Positions 22,077-31,910 of a DNA stretch of 64,000 nucleotides are shown piece by piece. Within the stretch, counting starts at the first letter, position 1. Every line of letters starts with the position of its first letter. Source of the DNA: Oscheius onirici (Eukaryota; Nematoda; Chromadorea; Rhabditida; Rhabditidae). The stretch spans positions 9,684,398 to 9,748,397 of the forward strand of contig OW051469.1 in assembly GCA_932521025.1 (NCBI GenBank). The letters are read 5' to 3'. Made by a program: the position numbers and the translations under genes. A model generated the notes under the pieces. It made no database searches and was not told where the DNA came from. It was given only the letters and a program-made list of their open reading frames with translations.

Positions 22077-22771
22077 TCATAGGACGGAGCTGTCTCCGAG
22101 ACTAATGTAGGTCACATTATTTGAGCCGTGAGTGACGCGAATTGGCGTCGAGGAGGGGGAAGTGAGGATGTTCTTCTGCAAATAATTGTGCTTATGAACT
22201 CTTCCAGACGAAGCTGTCCTTTTCTGTGTCCTGAGTATATCACTCCTTTTCTCGACTCACCGTCTGATTACGCGCATCAGGAGTAGAAGTCGGCAAACTG
22301 TCCTCATCTTCGTCCTCGGTCGCCCGCAAAATGGTCACATTGTGGCCAGTTCGCTCGTCCCGTAGGGACGAGGTCCCCCGGAGCAGAGCACGATCACTAT
22401 CGTACACCGATGTCCTGCAATTTTTTCCATATTTTTTAGCATTTTTAGTGCAAAAAATGATAGAGTTAGGGAAACTTAGGCGAACGTACCCATTCCTCAT
22501 CTTACTCGAAGAAGCTGAAGACTCCTGTGGCTGATACGGGTCCGGCGGCGGCGTATTTTGCTGTTTTCGTCTTTGGGAAGCTCTCCTCTGGGGAATCTAT
22601 AAATTTTTCGTTTTTTTTTAGCCTAAAAACTACCTCAAATGGAACCTCTTTCCGCTCTCCATTCTGCAAATTCTCCATGCCACGAAAACTGTTCCCCTGC
22701 GGGAGACGAATCTCTTCGGAAGCAACCTGGGCCAGGCGGGAGGCGGAAGAATTTTGCGGAGTGTGTTGCAT
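22077..22771 (-). CDS. Small disordered protein, downstream gene of a candidate operon
   Basis: Four exons: 22771-22634, 22596-22490, 22414-22261 and 22175-22077; 165 codons. The second donor is GTACGT at 22489; the stronger-looking GTAAGA just inside it would break the frame. The protein is hydrophilic and low complexity: a Gln/Arg-rich block (RRASQRRKQQN), a Ser stretch, an acidic run (EDEDEDSLPTS) and an Asn/Ser-rich tail. No domain is recognised; it is probably cytosolic or nuclear. It begins downstream of a TTTTCAG acceptor (about 22842) that lies roughly 90 nt after AATAAA (22930-22935) of the preceding same-strand TBC gene. That is the classic spacing of SL-trans-spliced operon genes. 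The frame is open upstream of the chosen ATG back to the acceptor. Confidence 0.65.
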
Positions 22772-22929
22772 GTGCGGCGTTCGGGAGCCCGAACGCTGTT
22801 TGGAGCGCTTTCGGCCCGGATGAGGAGATCGGCCAGTGGCTGAAAAGTCTCATTTGGTTGTCTTTTTTAATCTGTCGATGAACAAGAAGAAAAGTTTTGC
22901 TGGACTTTTGAGCACATTTAGCCCGCCAA

Positions 22930-22935
22930 TTTATT
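22930..22935 (-). terminator. AATAAA of TBC gene, intercistronic
   Basis: Minus-strand hexamer about 310 nt after the TBC stop and about 90 nt before the likely trans-splice acceptor of the next gene. Confidence 0.6.
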
Positions 22936-23241
22936 CAAGCTGACTGTGGACCAGGAAGAGCCAAGAAAACTACCAAAAACTCCTCTGACTAGGGGCTAGA
23001 ATCGAGGAAGATCATACTAGTGTCTACAAAATAATCTACTTTTACTACTAAACTTACAACAACTTATAAAACGCGGGGTATTGAAATCGAGAGCATATAA
23101 TTTTTACTAGGAAAAGGGAAGGGTCTTCTGGTCTCATCCCTCATCTGATCGAATTGGACCTATTGGATCGGGTAGCTGAAAAAGGAGGCTATTTAAAAAT
23201 TCATTATAGGGACTAAATTATACATAAAATACGGTCAAAAA

Positions 23242-25561
23242 TTAGTCAGTCCCGCCGTTAAGATAATACTCGTAATAGTACTTGTAAGCCTGGTCATAAA
23301 TCTGACGGTCAAACTTACAGACGGCGAGGCTGTGACGTGACTGAATTTCGGAGATTTCGTCGCGGATCGTTCCGAGAGGTTTGGCGAGCACGGGACCGAG
23401 GGCTTTTGTTGGAACTTCTGACAGATCGCTGTCTTTGCCTGGAGGCGGAATGTGCAGGCGGTCGCTCTAAAAATATGATTTTAAATAAATTCGTGATACA
23501 GTTAGACAGGCACAGCTGTTGTGGCCTTATTCCAATTGTAACAGCTACGACAGTTACTGCAGATGTGGCCTGTTTTTCCTAGCTACAGCTGCGACAGTTA
23601 GACAACGTTATCAGTAGTGGCGGATTGAACAAAAAATATATAATTCTAACCTTTAGTTTCGTAAGTGTTTCTCTTAACGAGTTGATCGTCTCATTTTCGG
23701 AAAATCCAAAATCTTCGGCAATTTTCTGCTGGATAAATTCCATGAATGTGTCGATTTGCAGCTTTAGGATCCGTTCTAAATGAATTTTAGCATAAAACTT
23801 ATTGTTAGGCAAAAAAGCTTACTTTCGTGCATTTTCATAATGTTCAAGGCCATGGCTATTAGAATGCAGTCGCCTTCGATGAGAAACACGTCCCAGAGCC
23901 TCAGAGCCAGCGAAAAGGGCACTCTGTCGAGGAAACAGCCGAACCACCATTTCGTTAAGTAGATGTAGGGAATGTCTTGTTTTTCCTGCAAACTTTTGAC
24001 ATTATCACTGTACAAACGAGATTTTAGAGAGCCTCATTTACAACAGTTAGACAGCTAATTCGACTGTGGCCTGATCAAAGAAGCTACAGCTTCGACTGTT
24101 AGACAGCCACGTCGGCTGTGGTCTAATTCACCAAGCCACAACCACAACAGTTAGACTGTTAATCAACAAATCCTTACCAGGTGCTTGTATATCCTCGGTC
24201 TGTACTTTTTGAGCACTTTTTTGAAATGTTCCTCAAAGCGGGTCAGTTTTGGAAAGCCGGGGACGAAAAATCCGTGCATTGTGTGACGTGGATTGATCAT
24301 TAGGCTGTGTAGACACCAGAAAGTGTTCTCCTCGTCAAGGAACATCAGAAAAAGGGCGGCAATTTGGCTCATTCCTTGGCAGTAGCCGACTTCCGTATTG
24401 TACATCGAGTAGGCGGCTAGCACATTGAGCAGGGATTGTTGTCTGAAAATGGACGATTTTTTGATGATTTTGCAGTGAAAATAGACTTATTTCGCAGGAT
24501 TCCGAGCACTTTTTTGCTATAAAATTTTCAAGAAAATCTCTTCAAATAGACTCAAGTGTTTTTAAGCCAAAATGACAGTTAGACAGCCTGTTGTGACATA
24601 ATTTGTCGAGCCACAGCTACGACAGTTAGACAGGTGTTTCAGTTGTGACCTAGTTTGGTGAGCCACAACCACCGCAGTTGGACAGCTTTGAGCGACTTAC
24701 TTGACATCATATCGTCTCCTAAAAGCCTCATGGTCTCTGTATGTCCTGTTGATATCGAGGTCAATCTGCTTGATGTCTTTGCTCACAAGCCTGGCTCGGA
24801 CCAGAAGATCGGTATACGTGTTTTCTCGCACACTCTTTAGCCTCTCGATGTCCAGCAGCATGGGCCAGACCTTAATTTTGGCCATTTAAGTGGAAAAAAA
24901 ATCGAAAGAAACGAACCGTCAATCGCCATTTGGCGGGAATTCCTTTCCAGACGCGTTCTTCCATCTTTTTCGGCCGCTCTCCAGGTCGTAGCTTTGGCCA
25001 GAGCTGCAATTCGAGTAATTTGCAGGAAACCTGGGACTTGTACCGGAATTTTTGTGAAATTTCAGGCAAAAAAAGCATAAAAAATGTGAAAAATACCTCT
25101 AACATCGTTCGCCACTTCTTTTCTCGCCTATACTCCGTCTCAATGCGTAATTTGTGAGCTCGTTCTTCGTCTGTCAGTCCAGCGTCAGTTTTGCTGAAAA
25201 ATTGAGCTAAAATAAGCCAAAAAACATGACAAACTGTAAAAATCCAAAGCGATCCATCTTTTTGAAGAGATCCGACTCGGGATTCTCCCAATCATCGATA
25301 TTTTTGCTGTCTGGGCCCTAAAATTGATATTATTACAATAAAATGTAAGAAAAGTACCTCTGAATATTTTTTAATGATGTTCTCTCGCTCCTGGAGCTCC
25401 AAAAATTCCGGATCGTCCACGTCGCCTTCGTCGCTCGTGGATCCCTCGTCTTCACCTGAAATTTTATGATTTTTCATCATCAAAATGGTTATAATTATAC
25501 TTTTTGTCGATGTTTCGCTATTTTTACGTGAATCGGTCGAAGATTCGCTGCTGGAGGACAT
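23242..25561 (-). CDS. USP6NL/RN-tre-type TBC domain Rab GAP
   Basis: Ten exons: 25561-25501, 25455-25358, 25317-25235, 25193-25097, 25003-24917, 24870-24701, 24442-24178, 23985-23823, 23775-23651 and 23466-23242; 457 codons. An acidic Ser-rich N-terminus and DRFGFL lead into a TBC domain from about residue 85 to 390. The order of blocks ([65 protein letters not shown]-like PPPGKDSD) matches USP6NL/RN-tre closely. The catalytic fingers are present: Arg184 in NRTYRDH and Gln221 in YCQGMSQ. Such proteins accelerate GTP hydrolysis on endocytic Rabs. A GTAAGT inside the last exon (near 23300) could splice to TTTTTCAG at about 23180, giving a shorter alternative C-terminus. Introns 6, 7 and 9 hold a shared repeat. 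Confidence 0.92.
23480..24690. repeat. GACAGTTAGACAG repeats confined to TBC introns
   Basis: Imperfect units with the pattern GACAGTTAGACAG ... CTGTGGCCTAATT ... AAGCCACAACTACGACAG occur at about 23500-23605, 24040-24155 and 24570-24685, each within a different intron of the TBC gene and never in its exons. GTGGCCT and GCCACAG elements can pair within a unit. Confidence 0.7.
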
Positions 25562-25661
25562 TTTTTTGCCGAAGACGAGGGAATAAATCTCGAACTTCGA
25601 ATTTACGCGCTTCAAATTTGCGCGCAAAATATGGCGCGATGTCCAACCGAATTCAAACGCA

Positions 25662-28486
25662 TTAAATTCCAATTTTGTCCGTATTTTCCCACAATTTTCT
25701 CAATTTTCTCTCTAAATATTCACCATCACAGTTCAGACTATGCCTCGAGTCCATCAGAATTCGTGGAAGAGCCTTTAATTGCTCAGTAGCTCGCAACGGT
25801 TCACTAAACGTCGACTGCAGCTGTTGTTTCATTCGAAATGAGGCGTTCCGAATGAACGGACTGATTTCCTTGACCAGACTCGGTGATCCGGATCCAAGCT
25901 TGAAAGATGGAGTTACTGGACGAGAGTGTGATGGACTAGTATCCCCGAGATCCGTAGTCAGTTGGATTTTTCGTCGTCTTCTTATGGAACCACCCCGTCT
26001 ACTGGAATCGTCCGGATCCAGAAAGTCGACTGATGTGGAGGCCATCTCTGGAGCCAGAGAGTAAAAATGGGACAGAGACTGAGAGTCTGTTACTGATAGC
26101 TACAGTAACAGAAACTGAGGATGAGGTCAAAAAGAGAGATCAGAAAAACAGAGAGACTCTATTATGAAGACAAGAAGGTCCCCTTGGCTGCTTTGCAATT
26201 CTGGGCCTCTCCAATTACAGAGGCAGGAAAAATAGGGCAGACATTCCTTGGATACATTTGGAAAAGGACACAGTGACCTAGGTCAATTGGATACGGTAGC
26301 AGCTCTGAGGTAAGATCTCGTGAGGAGTCAGTATTAATCGAAAAGTAGGCCACCAGTCACGTGATCATCTGAAGATGGCTCTCTAACTCAAATTACGAAC
26401 GGGATAATGAAGTACATCCGATTCGTGACACACACGTCAAAAAGCTCATATTGCCCCAAAACAACTTTGGTGGTCGAGTGGGAGGGAGGGAGAGAGTCTG
26501 AGGGACAGGGAGTCAGAGAGACAAAGACTGGCGACTCAGAACAGAGGGACAGAGGGAGAGAGCTACTGAGGCTCTTGTCTCATTGGAGTAAAGGTCGGAT
26601 TAGAGAGCCCCTGGCCTGCTAATGAGATTCTCTTGTTCAAATTGAGGTGCAAAACAAGAATTTTGCAAATGGAGGTTCTAAAAATGCCTCTGCCTCAGGA
26701 ACAAAGAGGTGTCCGTAAATAAATTATTTAGGCTTCTCACAATTTTCCGAAAGATGTGAGAAATTTCAGGGTCATTTATAAGAGGGAGGTCTATTCCCCA
26801 AAATAATCCACACGGCGAGAGAATGATGGATCAAAAATGAATTACATGTCGGCTCTGAGAAGAGAGAGAGAGAGAGACAGAGGGAGAGGGAGAGAGGGAA
26901 ACTACTCTCCCTTTTCAGGATAAGAGAGAGGCATATCCAGAGAATCGCCATGGAGACCAGAGATATGTGATATTTTTGCAAGTGGGGGCTCATCAGTAGA
27001 ACTACTGATCTTTCGGTATAGAGAGACTGAGAGTTAGAGAGACAGAGAATCTGGGAATCAGAGAGTTAGAGAGTCAGAGAGTTAGAATGTCTGAGAGTCT
27101 GAGAGTCAGGGAGAAAGACAGAGTCTGAGAGTCAAAGAGTCAGAGAGTGAAGGTAATAGAGTCTGAGAGTCTGAAAGACAGAGAGAGTACGATTGCTCCT
27201 CTTGCTCCAAACTCTCTCCTGCATATCCAGTGCACAAAAAATGAGTGTGTTGACACTAATTGAAGTGGGCAAGAGACCTTCTAAAAAAGGAACGAGCCTA
27301 ATCAAATCAGAATGAACGCAATTAAAAGAGAGAGAGAGGGTCTTCTCGGCTGTTCGCCTTCCTTAGTGACATCCTCGCTCTCATTAATTTTCTACACTAT
27401 GTCTCTTCAGAAGATTTACCAAGATTGACTAGATAAGGCTTACAAACTGATCACTTCCTTTCCCTCTAGCTAGTTTCCCCTCTTCCCCAGTCCCATACTT
27501 ACCTCCAAACCGTCCAGACTGGTACATGTCCGAGACGGCGTCACTGACATCGTCCAGAATTTCCGTCTCCCGGTAGTCTAGTCCAGAATGTTGAACTGGG
27601 GGATGATGCCGGGGTGAAGTTTCGACATTGTCGTAGTATTCAGAACTGAGAGGGACTAGTTATTTAAAAAAGAGTTTCTATACTTACTTTGGTATACTGT
27701 AGTAGTGAGTGTTATCGGAGTAACTGTTGTCCTCATCCTCCATTGCTCTGACTCTCTGAAACTTTTACTGTCACTCTTTCTCTCTGTCTCTCTCTCAGAT
27801 CCCCTGTCTCTCAGACTCTCAATCTCTCTATCCCTCTGCCTCTTTCTCTCAGTCTCTCTGTCCCTCAATCTCTCTATCTCTCAGTCTCTCAGATTCTCAG
27901 ACTCTTTCTCTCTATCCCTTTGTCTCTCTGTCCCTCTGTCCCCCTCTGTCCCCCTCTGTCTCTCTCAGTCTCTCTATCCCTCTCTCTGTCTCTCTGTCTC
28001 TCCATCTGTTCCTCTGTCTATCAGTCTCCCATACCTGAGCATGGTACATGTCTCTGGAATCCCTCGGAGCCTGTCTGTATCCATTCCTATGATTCTGATA
28101 TTCCAAAGAGGTAAATTCCGGGTCGACCACCCCATTCACCAGCATCCTCTGTCCAGATCTAACCTCATATCTTGGAGGCAGATCGTGTCTCACTGGATTG
28201 GTAGAATTTGATATTCTTCTGGGGCGATTGGGCTAAAGAACAACTTTAAAGCTTTGACCAAAGTTACCTGGAAGTCATTCTGAACTGGTCTTCTTTGGAA
28301 AGAACTGGATCGACGAGGTTCTCCCGAAGTCTGGACACTGTCATAGGGTGATCGGGACAGATTTCCATGGTATGAATCACTAAATCATATTTTTTTCTCG
28401 TAGTTTTTGGTGACTTGCCTGTTGTTGAAGACATATTCACCTCTCCGCTCGTACGAAATTAGCCTCGGCGCCTGTTGATTTGCCAT
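25662..28486 (-). CDS. Disordered Ser/Arg/Tyr-rich protein, unrecognised
   Basis: Six exons: 28486-28419, 28379-28268, 28232-28035, 27755-27688, 27645-27503 and 26047-25662; 324 codons with matching phases. The first intron uses a GC donor (AG|GCAAGT). A 1.45-kb intron full of GAGA-type simple repeats separates the last exon. The protein is mainly disordered, with repeated Tyr/Asn/Ser motifs (YHGNLSRSPYDS, SEYYDNVETSP), a basic patch (RRGGSIRRRRK) and a helical C-terminus (EYLERKLRKLWENTDK). It suggests a cortical or junctional scaffold but I recognise no family. The last-exon donor (GATG|GTGAAT near 25725) would splice in phase to the second TBC exon, so a fused transcript with the downstream RabGAP is possible. 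The stop lies only about 100 nt before the TBC ATG. Confidence 0.6.
26460..27190. repeat. GAGA/GAGTCT simple-repeat region
   Basis: Long runs of AGAGAG, GAGTCTGAGAGTC and related low-complexity sequence within the 1.45-kb intron, and again as the complementary CTCTCTGTCTCT tract at 27780-28015. Similar tracts appear at 1680, 12060, 13260 and 21180. Confidence 0.7.
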
Positions 28487-28650
28487 CACAACTTTTGCAT
28501 TCTGGAAAAATACAAAATAGTAAGTTTAGTCATCAGAGTTCCAAAAAGATACAGAGAGAAGGGAGAAAGGGGTCCAGTGAGTATAGTATTGGCTGTGTCC
28601 CTCTTTCTCGCTCAGACCAACGTTTTCTAGTTTAAAAAATCATTTTACAG

Positions 28651-28717
28651 TTTTGCAATGTTCTGTAAAGTTGTAGAACAGATCAAGAACTGCAACTTTT
28701 CAGAACATCACAAAGCT
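28651..28717. repeat. Short hairpin repeat, copy 3
   Basis: CAATGTTCTGTAAAGTTGTAG ending shortly before a loop and its complement CTGCAACTTTTCAGAACATC. Located upstream of the disordered-protein gene. Confidence 0.65.
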
Positions 28718-29624
28718 CAAAAATGCCGTCTTCAACCTAAAAACGACGGGTACGCAATTGCGTATTTTTTTAGAAAACGGGTGGACTTCTAATACAGGCT
28801 TCCACGATAAGTTTTAACAAATGAAGAAATTTTGCATTATTTCGGACGGTTAGAACCATATTTGCCAAAAAAAAGCACCTCGTGTGACTGGAAAAGAAGC
28901 TGTTTTTGGCATCGAAAAACTCTGATTGTCTCTCTCAAAAATTTATTACAGGAAATTATGCGGAAATTGCTAAAACTTGCGGAAAAGGTGATTAATTGCC
29001 CTAGAGAAAGTAGTAATTAATCGCGATCGAGACAGAGAGACAGCTGTAGTGTGCACGACGCTGAAAAAGTTCCGACTGACTCGGAATTCGGGCCACAACA
29101 TGTCGAAGGGAGAAAGTGTGGAAGAACACACGATTTTTACGCCCGAATGACTCTCTGATTTTGGCCTGGGAGTGATGTTCCAGTGGATTAGTTTCGGAGG
29201 GAAGACGAGGCGCAGGACCACCGGAATTGCAAATGAGCGTGTAAAGAGTGTCAAATTGTTGGGAGGGGTGTCTTCTCGTGTGTGTGAACTTGAAAAGAAA
29301 ATCGATGCAACCACGGAGTGGCAGCGTTGTGAACAAAAAACATGGTCCCAAGTGAGTGATTTCTCGAGATGTGATGACGTTTAGAGCATAACAAGATCTT
29401 TCCTTAGCTGGAAAGGTGTAATTATAGAACTGGTCAGCTAACGTTCCGTCAGAAGGAATCAAAATAACTCCCTTTGGTCTGGTATTTCTAACACTCTCTC
29501 CTCTCATCCCTGTCCTTGTATCAGTCAGTCTGTCTAGTCTATACTCTCCTAAAATTAGTCCAGTTCTGTTCTTGTCTCTCATACTGTTCTTATGTCTAGT
29601 CATACAGTTCCTGCCATCTTGCTC

Positions 29625-29768
29625 TGTGGACCCTGGTCAGACATGAGCGATCCCGTCCTGGTCCGGTCCGAAAATTCAGCGTCCCAAGTCTTACCCTACC
29701 CGGACCGGCTTAGATTTTCGGATCGGACCGACCTCTGCCGGTCCGATCGCACTTGTCTAACCCTGGTT
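29625..29768. mobile_element. Degraded hAT-like element
   Basis: Ends resemble each other in inverted orientation (CCCTGGTCAGACATGAGCGA at the left; CCAGGGTTAGACAAGTGCGA on the opposite strand at the right), with internal GGTCCGG/CCGGACC repeats. No clean target duplication was found. Confidence 0.4.
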
Positions 29769-30332
29769 TCAAAACGAATAATTTTCTGTACTCTTTAGAC
29801 TCGCATACTGTACTGATTCTCTATATAGATAATACTCGGGGCATTAGTACAGCTTCTTGACTTTCCTGCCAGCATTTTGTGGTCATAGTTGTGACTCTGT
29901 CAAAGACTCTCTCACTCTGTCTGTTCCAGTTCACTCTGCTTCTATTACTCACTCAATCAATGTCTAGAAAACTGTTTCCAGTTGCACAAATCAGATTTAA
30001 ATTGCTCATAAGTTTCTGTGAGGAAAAACTGGGGGAGCTTTGTGCTCAAATTATTTTTTAACAAGTCCCGACAGGAAAAAAAAGCAAACTTTGATTCTTA
30101 CGAATTTGATAGTTTTTTGGAGGGAATGGGTCACTGTGACAAGGGAAGAATGAAAGGAAAACTGGAACTGAGGGTCCGAGAAAGCAGTGATAGGAGAAGA
30201 CAAGATCAGCCCTGGAAGGACGTTACTATCCTCGTCTTTCAAAAGAGTCAAACTTTTTGTATTCACTATCTTCCGACAATTCTTTAAACACAGATTTTGA
30301 AACATAAAAATTAAAGGAAAGAAACAGGGCAG

Positions 30333-30571
30333 TCAGCTGCGCTGGCCGGTTCCTTTCGTTCGCGCCTTCCGGGCCCAAATACACACAACACATGCCTTTT
30401 TCGGTCGTCCGTAAAATCCGTCTTCAAAACAAACGTCGCAAACCAAAAGGGGTCCAGATGACTGATGATGAAGGGATTGGGGGTCTGAGTGAGAGAAAGG
30501 GACCGGTGTGTGAACGTGTGTGTAGTTGCGCATAAATCGCATCGATCTCCAGTCCGACCACCTATAGCTGG
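30333..30571 (-). CDS. Terminal exon with CxxC...CxxC zinc-ribbon-like motif (partial model)
   Basis: A well-formed exon starting after TTTTTTTTGCCAG and ending in TGA; 79 codons with codon use unlike surrounding AT-rich DNA. It encodes SYRWSDWRSMRFMRN, a His/Ser/Pro spacer, then VCDVCFEDGFYGRPKKACVVC and a basic tail (ARKARTKGTGQRS). Two CxxC pairs about 14 residues apart suggest a small zinc-binding ribbon, often found in chromatin or RNA-processing proteins. I could not join it confidently to upstream exons. The region 31003-31300 on the same strand has an open stretch (MIRILLEKVEFDQE..., then a Lys-rich block) that might belong to it but does not splice in phase by inspection. Gene limits and function are unknown. 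Confidence 0.4.
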
Positions 30572-31910
30572 CTGGCAAAAAAAAGTCACATCAAATTAGC
30601 GTAATGGCGGGATACTTTTGGAAGGTCTTTTGTTCATTCTTGACCTGAATTTTTGAATAAAGCTACCGTAACCGTGCCTTTTTCGTCTCGGGACCCATTT
30701 ACATCCGTTTATCACAAAAAAATGGATACTCAGTCAAAATACGCAGCTATTTTTAAATTTGGGTCTAGAAACGAAAATTGAAAAGGGTACGGCATCTCTC
30801 TCGGCAAAATAAACTGACTACACCTTCCAGAAGCTTCGAAACTGGAAAAAAGAAGTTTCTACAAGCAAAATGAGCTCCAGACATAGGATATGGGGACAAT
30901 TGGCAGTCCGGAGAGACATAGGTTGATTGAAATCCAATAGGTTCTCTCACCCCATTTAGGCCGTCTGGGAAGGCAACTATAAACACTCGAGTCTCTCTCA
31001 CTCTAAAACTCGAAGAAGGGAAGCTTCGCGGGTCGGTGTGGATTATATTCTGTCCTCTGTCGGGGTAAGCCGTTTGCGCAATCGTCATGCTTCTCGGGCG
31101 CGAAGGATTTTTCAACTTTGGATTTTTTGCCGGAAAGACGAGGAAAATATAGTAATTTCCGGTATTTTCGAACCCTTTTTCCAATCAACAAAAAAAAGTG
31201 ATAATCCAAGCAAAATGTAACCTTTCTTGGTCAAACTCGACTTTTTCCAACAAAATACGAATCATTTTTCCCGAAATATCGACCTGAAAAAACGGCTTTT
31301 TTACCGGAATTTGTGCGTTGCAGTAATCGCAAAGTTGCAAAAAAAAGTTTGGCCTCGAATTAGTTAAGATTTGTGAATGAAATTGTAGGCGTTTGGTATC
31401 AACAGAAAAACAGGCAGAATGACTCAATCTGATAGCAAAACAGTCGCCTTTATTAGCAGGAAATTGCAATTTTAATCAGTAGCAAATCAGTCAACGTCAT
31501 TACTAAGAAAAGAGAATTTTTACTGGTTACTTTCCAAAAGCTCCCTTGCTAATTTTTGAAGAGAAAAAGGACATTGAATGAGGTATTTTGGGTCGGAAAA
31601 AAGCCTGCTCAACTGTCGAGTCTGTGGCCTGTTTGAAATTGAGCCACGTGTTTTCAAAAAAAGAATACGTTTTCTCATAATTTACGTCAGAGGATTAAAA
31701 CACACGAATTCTTAGAAAATAATACGGATTTTGGTTCCACACCACAGCAATTTGACTAGTACAACCTGTACAAACTATTTTTATTCGTAATCACTCAAAA
31801 ACGAAGGTTAACAAGGAAAAAAGGCCAACAATAACTAGTTTTTTTTTCCTAACTCAAAAAAGTCTATGAACTATACCCGTTTTTGGACAATTTTTAACGA
31901 ACAAAAAAAA

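Larger units (their letters stand above)
28500..30300. other. Intergenic region with repeats, no supported gene
   Basis: Includes the third hairpin-repeat copy and a degraded hAT-like element near 29625-29768. A 200-codon minus-strand frame at 29001-29603 has no splice signals, initiation context or compositional support. The rest is AT-rich. Confidence 0.5.

Noticed and set aside
29001-29603. A 200-codon minus-strand open frame
   Set aside because: No splice sites, start context, composition bias or family resemblance; surrounded by repeats.
29880-30290. Short plus-strand frames after the degraded hAT-like element
   Set aside because: No exon signals and AT-rich random-like translation.
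31003-31469. Open minus-strand stretches with MIRILLEKVEFDQE and a Lys-rich block
   Set aside because: They may be exons of the zinc-ribbon gene, but no donor/acceptor set joins them in phase to 30571 and no start is evident.
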